Shown: piece by piece, positions 18,931-26,885 of the stretch | Numbering within the stretch: position 1 is the first letter of the stretch | Layout: each line of letters begins with the position of its first letter | Source of the DNA: Dehalococcoidia bacterium | GTDB lineage: Bacteria > Chloroflexota > Dehalococcoidia > UBA2979 | NCBI GenBank assembly: GCA_023228825.1 | Contig: JALOAL010000006.1 | Coordinates: forward strand, 62,001 to 126,000 | Reading direction: 5' to 3' | Length of the DNA: 64,000 bases | The notes under the pieces: generated by a model | The model's database searches: none | The model's input: the letters and a program-made list of their open reading frames with translations, nothing else | What the model was told of the DNA's origin: nothing | Translations under genes and position numbers: made by a program

Positions 18931-20094
18931 GTGCCCGAGTCCCTGCCCGCCGACCTGGTCGACCTGCGCGACCGCCTGCGCGCCTTCATCGAGGAGATGC
19001 GCACGATCGAGGGCGACCTCGAAACCATCGAGGGCGAGGAGGAGGCAGGCGTGCCCGTGGATGTGCGCGCCCGCGTGCGCGAGCGCTCCAAGGCACTCGG
19101 GTTCTTCGGGATGACGCAGCCCGCCGAGTTCGGGGGCACGGACGCGGGGGCCCTGGCGATGACGGTCGCGCGGGAGACGCTGGCCGCGGCCAACACGCCG
19201 CTCTCACGCTACGTGTTCGGGCCGGACCCGGGCCTGCTCCGACGCGCGGAGGGCGGCCTGCGCGAGCGCTACCTGGAGCCGGTGCTGGCGGGCGAAAAGA
19301 CGTGGTCCTTCGCCTTCACCGAGCCCAGCGGCCCAAACGCCCCAGAGCGCCCCACGTGGGCCGTGCGCGATGGCGACGACCTGGTGGTCACGGGACGCAA
19401 GGCCTTCATCACCGGCGGCGCGTCGGCAGACTTCTACGCAGCCCTGGTGAACGTGGACGAGGACGCCAGCGGCCCCGGCGGCACGGCCATGCTGCTCATT
19501 GACCGCGATACGCCGGGGGTGGAGATCACGCGCCGCTTCCGCAGCATGGAGGGCGGCGGGCACGTGGAACTCTCGTTCGAGGGCGCCCGCGTCCCCGCAG
19601 CGAACGTGCTGGGCAAGATCGGCGAGGGGATGCCTCGGGCCATGGGCAACATCGGGGAGGAGCGGCTGATGTCTGCGGCCACGGCGTGCGGCATCGCGCT
19701 GTGGACGGTGGACTACACCACGCGGCACATCACCGGCGGCCACCGCTCCGGGCAGCGCCTGGGTGACCGCGAGGGCGTGCGTCTGCGCTACTCGGACATG
19801 CGCATCGAGACGTACGCCGCTCGCGCCATGCTCTACCGCACGGCGCGCCTGGTGGACGCCGGCGAGGACGCGATCAACGAGGGGGCGGCCACCAAGGTCT
19901 ACTGCACGGAGGTCGCCGGCCGCGTGGTGGACTCCGCCGTGCAACTGGTGGGCGGTCAGGCCCTGATCGAGGGCCACCCTCTGGAACACCTCTACCGTCG
20001 CGTGCGCTCGATGCGCCTGGCCGGGGGCGCCTCGGACGTGCTGAGGCTGACCGTGGCGCGCGGCATCATCGAATTCGACGCTGGCCGCCTGTAG
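18931..20094 (+). CDS. Acyl-CoA dehydrogenase family protein
   Basis: FAD enzyme that desaturates an acyl-CoA at the alpha-beta carbons, 387 aa, normal length. Motifs: FGMTQPAEFGGTD, SFAFTEPSGPNAPERPTW (substrate/FAD region), TGRKAFITGG, ARVPAANVLGKIGEG and the C-terminal LAGGASDVLRLTVARGI. At that C-terminal site many members carry the base in YEGT; here it is Gly, as in isovaleryl-type enzymes, where the base sits in the ERL helix (here NIGEERLMSA). Strong ribosome site AAGGAGG before GTG 18931. Followed 12 bases later by the NUDIX gene. Confidence 0.88.
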   Translation: MPESLPADLVDLRDRLRAFIEEMRTIEGDLETIEGEEEAGVPVDVRARVRERSKALGFFGMTQPAEFGGTDAGALAMTVARETLAAANTPLSRYVFGPDPGLLRRAEGGLRERYLEPVLAGEKTWSFAFTEPSGPNAPERPTWAVRDGDDLVVTGRKAFITGGASADFYAALVNVDEDASGPGGTAMLLIDRDTPGVEITRRFRSMEGGGHVELSFEGARVPAANVLGKIGEGMPRAMGNIGEERLMSAATACGIALWTVDYTTRHITGGHRSGQRLGDREGVRLRYSDMRIETYAARAMLYRTARLVDAGEDAINEGAATKVYCTEVAGRVVDSAVQLVGGQALIEGHPLEHLYRRVRSMRLAGGASDVLRLTVARGIIEFDAGRL

Positions 20095-20106
20095 GAGGGG
20101 ACGACG

Positions 20107-20715
20107 ATGCGCTACTGCCCGAACTGCTCGCAGCCGTTGACCACGAAGCACGAGGGCGGGCGGGAGCGCCTGGCCTGTCCGGACCAGGGCTGCGGGTTCA
20201 TTCACTTCGGCAACTTCTCCATCGGCTGCGCCGGTGTGGTGCTGCGGGAGGGGAAGGCCCTGCTGGTGCAGCGCGGCTGGCAGCCCTTCGCCGGCTCCTG
20301 GCAGATCCCGGGTGGCTACGTGGAGCACGACGAGCCGATCCTGGAGGCGGTGGAGCGCGAGGTGATGGAGGAGGCCGGCGTCACGGCCCGGGCGCGCGAC
20401 GTCATTGCCTTCCGCCACTCCATCGGCGGCTCCATCGGAGGGCCCAGCACCAACCTCTACGTGGTGTTCCGCCTCGACTATGTCGAGGGCGAGCCGGTGT
20501 TCGACAACGACGAGGTGGTGGGCGCGGGCTTCTATTCGCTGGACGAGATGTCGCAAATGGAGGCAGTGCAAGGCCTCTCCCGCTGGGCGATCGAGAAGGC
20601 GATGCGGGCGGAGCGGCAGGACGGGCTCACCATGGAGAACGGCGCCGCCAGCGTGCCCGCGCGCCCCGGCTGGCAGTTGTTCGGCCTCCAGCCCTCGGAT
20701 GCGCTCCTGCGCTGA
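20107..20715 (+). CDS. NUDIX hydrolase with N-terminal zinc ribbon
   Basis: Hydrolyses a nucleoside diphosphate linked to another moiety. 202 aa: zinc ribbon at ~4-30 (CPNC, then CPDQGC), then a NUDIX fold with a complete box, GGYVEHDEPILEAVE followed by REVMEEAGV. The ribbon recalls NADH-pyrophosphatase-type proteins. GGAGGGG precedes ATG 20107. Being 12 bases behind the acyl-CoA dehydrogenase suggests co-transcription and possibly a CoA-derivative substrate, which is inference. Confidence 0.9.
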   Translation: MRYCPNCSQPLTTKHEGGRERLACPDQGCGFIHFGNFSIGCAGVVLREGKALLVQRGWQPFAGSWQIPGGYVEHDEPILEAVEREVMEEAGVTARARDVIAFRHSIGGSIGGPSTNLYVVFRLDYVEGEPVFDNDEVVGAGFYSLDEMSQMEAVQGLSRWAIEKAMRAERQDGLTMENGAASVPARPGWQLFGLQPSDALLR

Positions 20716-20764
20716 GGGCGGGTGGCCCGATGAAGTCTCCAGCAGACCGTGAGATTCGCGCAGG

Positions 20765-20793
20765 GTGACAGTGGGGGCCTCGCGCGGTACGTT
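20765..20793 (+). promoter_or_regulatory. Promoter upstream of second MFS gene
   Basis: GTGACA (20765-20770), 17-base spacer, TACGTT (20788-20793). About 30 bases before the first in-frame GTG. Confidence 0.4.
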
Positions 20794-20822
20794 CTGAACT
20801 TGCCGTACACGTCAGGGTTGGC

Positions 20823-22223
20823 GTGTGCCCGGCTGCGACCACCGCCATGGGGTCGACAGCGGCCAGGCGGCCTCGCGCGGAAGGTCCCCGCTTGAGTAGC
20901 AGAGTCACCGAACTCGTCGATGGAGGGTCTCCGGCGCCGGGCGCCGCACCCCCTGGCGAGCCGCCTCGACGCCGCGGGCGCGGCTCCAGCATTACGTCGC
21001 TGCGCACGTTCGACTCGCTGCGAGATCCGCGCTACCGGGCATTCCTGCTGTCCATGCTGGCGCAGATGGCCAGCCAGAACATGCAGATGGTGGTGCGGGC
21101 CTACCTGGCGTTCGAGTTGACCGGCTCCTACGCCGCCCTGGGCACGATCTCTCTGGCCAACGCCATCCCGGGCCTGGTGCTGTCGCTGGTGGGCGGCGCC
21201 ATTGCGGACCGCGTGCCCTTCCGCAAGTGGGTGGTGCAGATCGGGCAGTTCTTCAACGCAGCGAACGCGCTGGCCATTGGCGGGCTGGCGTTCGCGGGCC
21301 TCCTCACGTTCGAGTACCTGTTCATCTCGGCGGTCGTGCAGGGCGTCACCATGGCGCTGACCATGCCCTCCCGCCAGTCCATCCTGCCGTCGCTGGTGAG
21401 CGAGGAGCGGCTGATGAACGCGGTGGCGCTGAACGCCGCCGGTATGAACACCATGCGCCTCTTTGCGCCGGCGGCGGGTGGCTTCCTGTTCGCGGCTGCG
21501 GGGGCGGCGTGGGTCTACTTCCTGATGTGCGGCCTCTACTTCCTCGCCGCCCTCTTCCTGATCCGCGTTCCGGAGACGCGAGGCGTGGTGGTCTCCGCGG
21601 GCAGCGTCCGAGGCGAGATCAGCGCCTCGCTGACCAACATGCGGGAGGGGATGGGATACATCGTCCGCCACCCCACGATCGGGCCGTTGCTGGGCGTGAA
21701 CGTGCTGATCGTGATCACGGCCATGCCGTACATGTTCCTGCTGGCCGGGTTCGTGCAGGACGTGCTGAAGGCGGACGCCAGCGCGCTGGGCATCCTGCAG
21801 AGCGTGAGCGGGGTGGGCTCGCTGACCGGGGCGCTCGTGATCGCCTCGATCACCTCGAAGCGTCGTGGGACGTGGTTCCTGCTGGGCTCGGCGTTCCAGG
21901 GGCTGATGCTGCTGCTGGCGTTCACGCTCTCCACCAGCGTGTGGATGATGGCGATCTTCATGCTCATCATGGGGCTCGGGCAGTCCGCCCGGCAGTCGCT
22001 CTCCAACGTGCTGGTGCAGACCTACGTGGACGACGCTTACCGAGGGCGGGTGATGAGCATCTACATGCTGCAGTTCAGCCTCTCCCAGTTCGGCGCGTTC
22101 CTCACCAGCATGTTCGCGGAGGCTGCGGGCCCTCGCATCGCCCTCGGCGCCACCTCAGGGATGCTGATCCTGATCGCGATGGGGGCGCTGGTGCTCGTCC
22201 CGCGGCTGCGCAACCTGGAGTAG
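20823..22223 (+). CDS. MFS transporter (multidrug/enterobactin-exporter-like)
   Basis: Major facilitator protein, 466 aa from GTG 20823, though about 45-60 hydrophilic residues precede the first helix, so a later start (ATG 20847) is possible. Features: LRDPRYRAFLLSMLAQMAS at the entry to helix 1, GGAIADRVPFRKW (motif A), TMPSRQSILPSLVSEE after helix 4, twelve helices in all. The pattern is of exporters such as the EntS/tetracycline group. Substrate unknown. A 17-bp-spaced promoter lies upstream. Confidence 0.85.
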   Translation: MCPAATTAMGSTAARRPRAEGPRLSSRVTELVDGGSPAPGAAPPGEPPRRRGRGSSITSLRTFDSLRDPRYRAFLLSMLAQMASQNMQMVVRAYLAFELTGSYAALGTISLANAIPGLVLSLVGGAIADRVPFRKWVVQIGQFFNAANALAIGGLAFAGLLTFEYLFISAVVQGVTMALTMPSRQSILPSLVSEERLMNAVALNAAGMNTMRLFAPAAGGFLFAAAGAAWVYFLMCGLYFLAALFLIRVPETRGVVVSAGSVRGEISASLTNMREGMGYIVRHPTIGPLLGVNVLIVITAMPYMFLLAGFVQDVLKADASALGILQSVSGVGSLTGALVIASITSKRRGTWFLLGSAFQGLMLLLAFTLSTSVWMMAIFMLIMGLGQSARQSLSNVLVQTYVDDAYRGRVMSIYMLQFSLSQFGAFLTSMFAEAAGPRIALGATSGMLILIAMGALVLVPRLRNLE

Positions 22224-22320
22224 CGGCCCGCCTCGGGTAGCCGGTCGGCGGCCCTCAACCGATCCTTCCCCCCTCGCACGCCGGGGCGAGGGCTAGACGA
22301 GACCGCGTGCGCGGGGCACG

Positions 22321-23949
22321 ATGCGTGGGCGGGGCACCGAGGGCTTCTCGTTGGGGAACGCGGCTGGCATGAACGTGGAACGGCGCGGCCTGTCCTTGCG
22401 CGTGCTGCCGGTCGTCCTGCTGGCGGCGGCGGCCTCACTCGTCGTGTCCGTGGCCGCCGTCCGGGACATCCCCTCCGCCGCTGACTTCCTCGCCGCCCTG
22501 ACCGAGGCGGGCGCTCCGCGCGAGCGCTTGCTGTTCACGCTGGCGCAGGCAGCCGGCGCGACCGCGCTGGGCGTGGCGGTCGGCCTCGTGGCCTCGTGGT
22601 TCCTCGCACGAGCGGGCATGCCGCTGGCTCCCGTGTTCCGCGTGGCGATGCTCGTGCCGGTGGCGGTGCCCGGTGTGGCCTTCGCGCTGGGGCTGCGCGA
22701 ACTCGCTGCGGGCGACCTGGCGCCGGCGGCGCTGGTGGTGTGGGGGCATGCCGCCTTCGCCGCTGGCGTGACCGCGTGGGTGGTCACACCCGCCTGGGGA
22801 TCGTCCGAGCCTCGCCTGGTGGACCAGGCGGTGCTGCTGGGCTCGACGCGCTGGCGGGCGTTGCTGGCTGGCGCGCGTCGCTCCGTGGGGAGCAGCCTGG
22901 TGCTGGCGTGCGCCCTGGGCTTTGCCAACGCCGCTGCGGCCGTGGGCAGCGTGCTCCTGCTGGGCGACGAGGCGACATGGACGGTGGAGGCGCTGCTGCT
23001 GCGCGAGGCGCAGTCCGGGGACACCGGCGTGACGGCCAGCCTGGCGGGCATCCAGTTGCTGCTGGGCCTGGTCGCCTACCTCGGCGCGCGGCGCTGGACG
23101 GCGGGCGCCGGTGGGCCGTTGCGCGCCAGCGCCGGCGTCCGTGCGGCCGGCGTGGTGGTGCTGCTGGTTCTGGTGGCGCCGCTGCTCGCGCCCGTGGTGG
23201 CGCTGGTCGCGGGCGCGGTGCGCGTGGAGGCGGGGGCGTCGAGCGCCTTCGCCGGGCTGCTGGACGCCGAACTCGCCGGGGCCGGCGTGGGCCGCTCGCT
23301 CGCGTGGTCGGCCACGTACGCGCTCACGGCCGGGGTGGTGGCCACGGCGCTCGCGTGGCTGGTCGCGCCGTACGTGGCGTCGCTTCGGCGCCCGCGCTTC
23401 CGAGGGCTGCCCGTCGCGCTGCTGGCGCTGGTGCTCCTGGTGTCTCCTGTGGTCTCCGCTCTGGGGGCGCGCGAGGCGGCCCAGGCGCTGGAGGTGGACC
23501 TGCAGCGGACGTGGGCGGTGATGGCCGGTGTCCACGCGCTGGTGGTCTTCCCGGTGGCGTTGCGCGTCCTCACCTCCGTCGCGCACGTGGACGGCCATCG
23601 GCTGGCGGAGGCGGCGGTGCTGCTGGGTCAGGGCCCGCGCTCGGCCCGCTGGCGCTGGCGGCGGCGGTACGTGCTGCGCGGCGTGCTGTCCTCCGTGCTG
23701 ATCGCGCTGGCGCTGCTCATCGGCGAGGTGGGCGCCGCCGCGCTGCTGGCGCCGGCGAGCGCCGTGCCGGCCACGGTGAGCGTCCTTGAGGCATCGCCCC
23801 CGGGCCGAGACGCGCCCTCGCTCGCGCTGGCGGTGGCGACCGTCCTGTCGGGCGCGGCGGTGGTAGCGTTCACGCTGGGCGAGTGGCTGCGCCGCAGTGC
23901 TGGCAGCGCCGGCACCGGTGCTGGCGGGGCCAGTGTGGAGGGTCGATGA
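22321..23949 (+). CDS. ABC-type permease, two-domain (iron/thiamine-like), divergent
   Basis: 542 aa integral membrane protein with about twelve helices in two permease halves, the plan of FbpB/ThiP-type permeases that import iron(III) or thiamine. The second half keeps an EAA-like cytoplasmic loop (LAEAAVLLGQGPRSARW) but lacks the usual I-x-LP ending; the first half has DQAVLLGSTRWRALLAGA instead. Its stop overlaps the ATPase-like gene in ATGA, so the two are made together. No binding protein gene is near. ATG 22369 is an alternative start. Function as a true importer is doubtful given the partner. Confidence 0.7.
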   Translation: MRGRGTEGFSLGNAAGMNVERRGLSLRVLPVVLLAAAASLVVSVAAVRDIPSAADFLAALTEAGAPRERLLFTLAQAAGATALGVAVGLVASWFLARAGMPLAPVFRVAMLVPVAVPGVAFALGLRELAAGDLAPAALVVWGHAAFAAGVTAWVVTPAWGSSEPRLVDQAVLLGSTRWRALLAGARRSVGSSLVLACALGFANAAAAVGSVLLLGDEATWTVEALLLREAQSGDTGVTASLAGIQLLLGLVAYLGARRWTAGAGGPLRASAGVRAAGVVVLLVLVAPLLAPVVALVAGAVRVEAGASSAFAGLLDAELAGAGVGRSLAWSATYALTAGVVATALAWLVAPYVASLRRPRFRGLPVALLALVLLVSPVVSALGAREAAQALEVDLQRTWAVMAGVHALVVFPVALRVLTSVAHVDGHRLAEAAVLLGQGPRSARWRWRRRYVLRGVLSSVLIALALLIGEVGAAALLAPASAVPATVSVLEASPPGRDAPSLALAVATVLSGAAVVAFTLGEWLRRSAGSAGTGAGGASVEGR

Positions 23950-25424
23950 CGTCCCTGGAAGTGCGAGGGCTGAGCGGACGCGCCGCCGGAGGGCCTCGCG
24001 TGCGTGCGCTCTCGTTCCACGTTGACAGCGGCCAGATCGCGGCCGTCTTTGGCCGCCCGGACGCCGGCAAGCGCGCGTTGCTGCGCCTGGTCTGCGGCCT
24101 GGACCGGCCCGAGGACGGCGAGGTGCTGGTGGACGGCCAGAACGTCGCCGGCGTCCCCCCGCAGCGTCGGCGGCTGGGCGTGGTGCTGCGCGATGCGCCC
24201 ATGTTCCCCGGCACCGTGCGCGACAACGTGGTCTACGGCCTGAAGCAGCACGGCTGGGCCAAGCACGACCGCGAGCGTCGCGTGGCCGCCGCGCTGGAAC
24301 TGGTGGGCATGACCGGTACGGAGGGGGAGCCGGTGGCCTCCCTGAACGCGGACGAGCGTGCGCGCATTGCCCTCGCACGGGCGCTGGCGCCGGAGCCGGT
24401 GGCGTTGCTGCTGGAAGCCCCCACCGCGCACGTGGACGAGGTGCTGAAGCCGGACTACCGCGCGCGCCTGCGGGAGGTGCTGCACGCGATCCCCGTCACG
24501 ACCGTGATCTTCACGGACGACCTGCGCGACGCCGTGGGCATGGCGGACGACTTGCATGTGCTGGCGGACGGCGCCCTGCTGCAGTCTGGCCCGCTCTCGC
24601 GCGTGCTGGCGGGGCCGAACGCCAGCCGCGTGGCGGAGATGGTGGGATACGTCACGCTCATCCGAGGCGACGTGGACGGCGACTGGATCCTGGAGCCCGG
24701 TGCGGGCGCCATCCAGTTCCCGGCGGGCTTCCCGCTGTCGGGCACGGCGCGAGCCATGGCGCACCCCTCGGCCATGCTGGGGGTGCCGGAGTCCTCCGGC
24801 CTGGGCAGTGGCGTGAACGGGCTCATCGAGCGCGTCCGGGCGACCGGGCCCACGTACCTGCTGGACCTGCGCGTGGGCGACCGCCTGGTGGAGGTGCGCT
24901 GGGAGTGGGATCTGGCGCCGCCCCCCTCTGACGAGCCGATCGCGATCGCGGTGACGCCGGGCACGCTGCGCTTCTTCAACGACGGCCCCGCCCGCGCGCG
25001 CTCCGATGATCACGTGTCTCCGCCGTACCTGGTGGACGAGTACGAGCCGGGCGACGGCGGGGCCGAGGACGAACCTGAGGATGCGCTGCACGACGAGGAC
25101 CCCGCCCCCGAGGCGGAGGAGCCACATGACGCAGCCTCCGACGAGGACGAGCCCGCAGTGCCCGAGATGTCGTGGGGCCTCGCGCTGTCGCCCGCGCCCT
25201 CACCGCCTCGCACGGGCGCTGCGGTGGAGGACGGCGGCGCGGGCGAGTGGGCCGAGGGCGGCGAGCGTGAGGGCAGCGGGGCGGACGATGGCTCTGTCGC
25301 GGCGCTGGCGCCGTGGCTCCAGGTCTCGCGTCCGGTGGCGGGGCCGGGCGCGGACGCTGGCCCGCAGGACGGCGAGGACCTGGGGGAACTGGCGGAGGGG
25401 CACCAGGGCATGCCGCTCGACTGA
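23946..25424 (+). CDS. ABC ATPase homologue with all catalytic motifs altered
   Basis: 492 aa. The first ~350 residues keep the length and layout of CysA/PotA-type ABC ATPases, including a TOBE-like end, but each motif is changed. Walker A reads GRPDAGKR (Ser/Thr replaced by Arg), the Q-loop reads VLRDAPMFPG (Gln to Arg), the LSGGQ signature reads LNADE, Walker B reads LLLEAP instead of LLLDEP (catalytic Glu lost), and the switch His is Asp (IFTDDLRDA). The C-terminal ~130 residues are acidic and disordered. The frame is intact and coupled to the permease, so it is a maintained protein and probably cannot hydrolyse ATP. Confidence 0.8.
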   Translation: MTSLEVRGLSGRAAGGPRVRALSFHVDSGQIAAVFGRPDAGKRALLRLVCGLDRPEDGEVLVDGQNVAGVPPQRRRLGVVLRDAPMFPGTVRDNVVYGLKQHGWAKHDRERRVAAALELVGMTGTEGEPVASLNADERARIALARALAPEPVALLLEAPTAHVDEVLKPDYRARLREVLHAIPVTTVIFTDDLRDAVGMADDLHVLADGALLQSGPLSRVLAGPNASRVAEMVGYVTLIRGDVDGDWILEPGAGAIQFPAGFPLSGTARAMAHPSAMLGVPESSGLGSGVNGLIERVRATGPTYLLDLRVGDRLVEVRWEWDLAPPPSDEPIAIAVTPGTLRFFNDGPARARSDDHVSPPYLVDEYEPGDGGAEDEPEDALHDEDPAPEAEEPHDAASDEDEPAVPEMSWGLALSPAPSPPRTGAAVEDGGAGEWAEGGEREGSGADDGSVAALAPWLQVSRPVAGPGADAGPQDGEDLGELAEGHQGMPLD

Positions 25425-25451
25425 GGTGCGCAGGCTCGTGAGATTCGCCTG

Positions 25452-25480
25452 CTGACCCGCCGTGGAGCCTGCGCTACGCT
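25452..25480 (+). promoter_or_regulatory. Promoter of GAF gene (leaderless type)
   Basis: CTGACC at 25452-25457, a 17-base spacer, and TACGCT at 25475-25480 ending six bases before ATG 25487. Confidence 0.55.
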
Positions 25481-25486
25481 GAGCGC

Positions 25487-26017
25487 ATGGTGCGTCCGGC
25501 GATTGACCGACTGATCGTGCGCGACCCTGAACGGCGGGCGCTGCGGGCGCTGGCACGTCGGACGCGGGCGCTGCCCAGGCGTCGGAAGCCGGACGACTCG
25601 CTGCAGATCGTGGTGGACCTCGCCCGCGAATTGACCAACGGCCGCTACGGCGCGCTCTCCGTCACCGACGAGTACGACCATACGGAGGGCTTCTTCACGG
25701 CCGGCCTGGACCGCGACCAGTTGATGCGCCTGCGCAATGCGCCGCAGGGCCACGGCCCCCTGGGCTCCCTGCGCTACGACGGCCGCCCCGTCCGTTACGA
25801 GGACGTTTCACAGCACGCCAAGTCCTTCGGGTTCCCCTCCAACCACCCGGAGATGCGGGCCATGGTGGGCGTGGCCATCTGGGCGCACGGCTGCGTCCGC
25901 GGCGCCCTGTACGTCACGGACCCCTCGGACGGCCGCGCCTTCGACGAGGCGGACGAGCGCATCCTGACCACGCTGGCGGCGCACGCCTCCAAGGTCATCG
26001 AGTCGGAGTGGTACTAG
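25487..26017 (+). CDS. GAF domain protein
   Basis: 176 aa: a basic N-terminal helix (~1-40), then one GAF domain (~40-172) with DLARELTNGRYGALSVTDE, GPLGSLRYDGRPVRYEDV and ALYVTDPSDGRAFDEADE. There is no kinase or output domain, so it may be a free sensor or a partner of one of the histidine kinases. Such lone GAF proteins resemble the input half of GAF-type kinases. ATG 25487 follows TACGCT by six bases; no ribosome site. Confidence 0.8.
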   Translation: MVRPAIDRLIVRDPERRALRALARRTRALPRRRKPDDSLQIVVDLARELTNGRYGALSVTDEYDHTEGFFTAGLDRDQLMRLRNAPQGHGPLGSLRYDGRPVRYEDVSQHAKSFGFPSNHPEMRAMVGVAIWAHGCVRGALYVTDPSDGRAFDEADERILTTLAAHASKVIESEWY

Positions 26018-26069
26018 CGGCCGGCGCGCAGCGCCCTCATGGCCCTCATGGCCCTTGGTGCGGGCGTGG

Positions 26070-26630
26070 CTACTTCGGGGGCTCGGGGAAGGGGAGAGGC
26101 TCGCCCTCCGGGAGGCCGACCTCGAACACGTTGAGGGTCATGGAGACGAGCGTGTAGTAGCCCACGATGCCGACCACGTCCACTACGCCGCCTTCGCCCA
26201 GCACGTCCACCGCCTGCCGGTACGTCTCGTCCCCCACGCGATGCCGTGCGAGGTACTCCGTGACCAGGTCATACACCGCCTCCTCCTGCGCGTCGCGGAG
26301 GGCGGGGCGCTGACCTGTGCGGATCGCCTCGATGGTGTCGTCCGGGAGGCCTGCCTGACGCGCGAGGCGGGCGTGCGCGAAGAACTCGTACTGTGAACTC
26401 CAGTGCTTGCCGGTGAGGAGGATCGCGAGTTCGGAGAGGTGCGGCGCCAGGCTGGTGTTGTAGCGGCAGTACTCGCCCAGTCGCTGCGCACGGTCCGCCA
26501 GCACGGGGCTCCGCAGCCACGCCTCGAACGGCCCGCGCAGGCCACCGCGGGGCCCTCCGATGATCGCCTCCGCCACCTGGCGCTGTTCGTCCGTCATCTG
26601 GTCCGTGGTGAGCGGGGTGAGCCGGGCCAT
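26070..26630 (-). CDS. Carboxymuconolactone decarboxylase / AhpD-like protein
   Basis: 186-aa all-helical protein of the carboxymuconolactone decarboxylase superfamily: FEAWLRSPVLADRAQRLGEY, LSELAILLTGKHWSSQYEFF and AHARLARQAGLPDDTIEAI. The CxxC of true AhpD peroxidase partners is missing, so thiol peroxidase chemistry is unlikely; a lactone-decarboxylase-like or uncharacterised role is more probable. ATG 26630 has GGAGG five bases upstream; the frame is open far upstream but shows no family sequence there. Confidence 0.82.
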   Translation of the reverse strand: MARLTPLTTDQMTDEQRQVAEAIIGGPRGGLRGPFEAWLRSPVLADRAQRLGEYCRYNTSLAPHLSELAILLTGKHWSSQYEFFAHARLARQAGLPDDTIEAIRTGQRPALRDAQEEAVYDLVTEYLARHRVGDETYRQAVDVLGEGGVVDVVGIVGYYTLVSMTLNVFEVGLPEGEPLPFPEPPK

Positions 26631-26760
26631 GCAGTCCTCCACAATGTGCGTCGCGCGGCCAGGCGCCACGCGTGGAGGGCATCCTAGCGGACGCGCCTGG
26701 TGCTGCACGGAGGCGGGCGCCTCGGACGGTGGCGTCTCCCCGGACTGGACCTGATGTGTG

Positions 26761-26766
26761 TAGTAT
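26761..26766 (+). promoter_or_regulatory. Possible -10 element for binding-protein gene
   Basis: TAGTAT in the 255-base gap between the divergent AhpD-like and binding-protein genes; leader of about 115 bases. No clear -35. Nothing else recognisable in the gap. Confidence 0.3.
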
Positions 26767-26885
26767 TCCCGGCGACCGTTGGGTAGCGGAGGGGGGCTCC
26801 GCGCCATACGGCCGCGCCCTTCACCGCGTGTCAGCAACGGCGCAGCGTGGCTACCGCATGCCACGCAAGTGGAGGGAACTGTCCA

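Noticed and set aside
17121..19196. A 691-codon minus-strand frame over the kinase-like fusion gene
   Set aside because: Spans a good promoter and two plus-strand genes with clear motifs; no recognisable domain.
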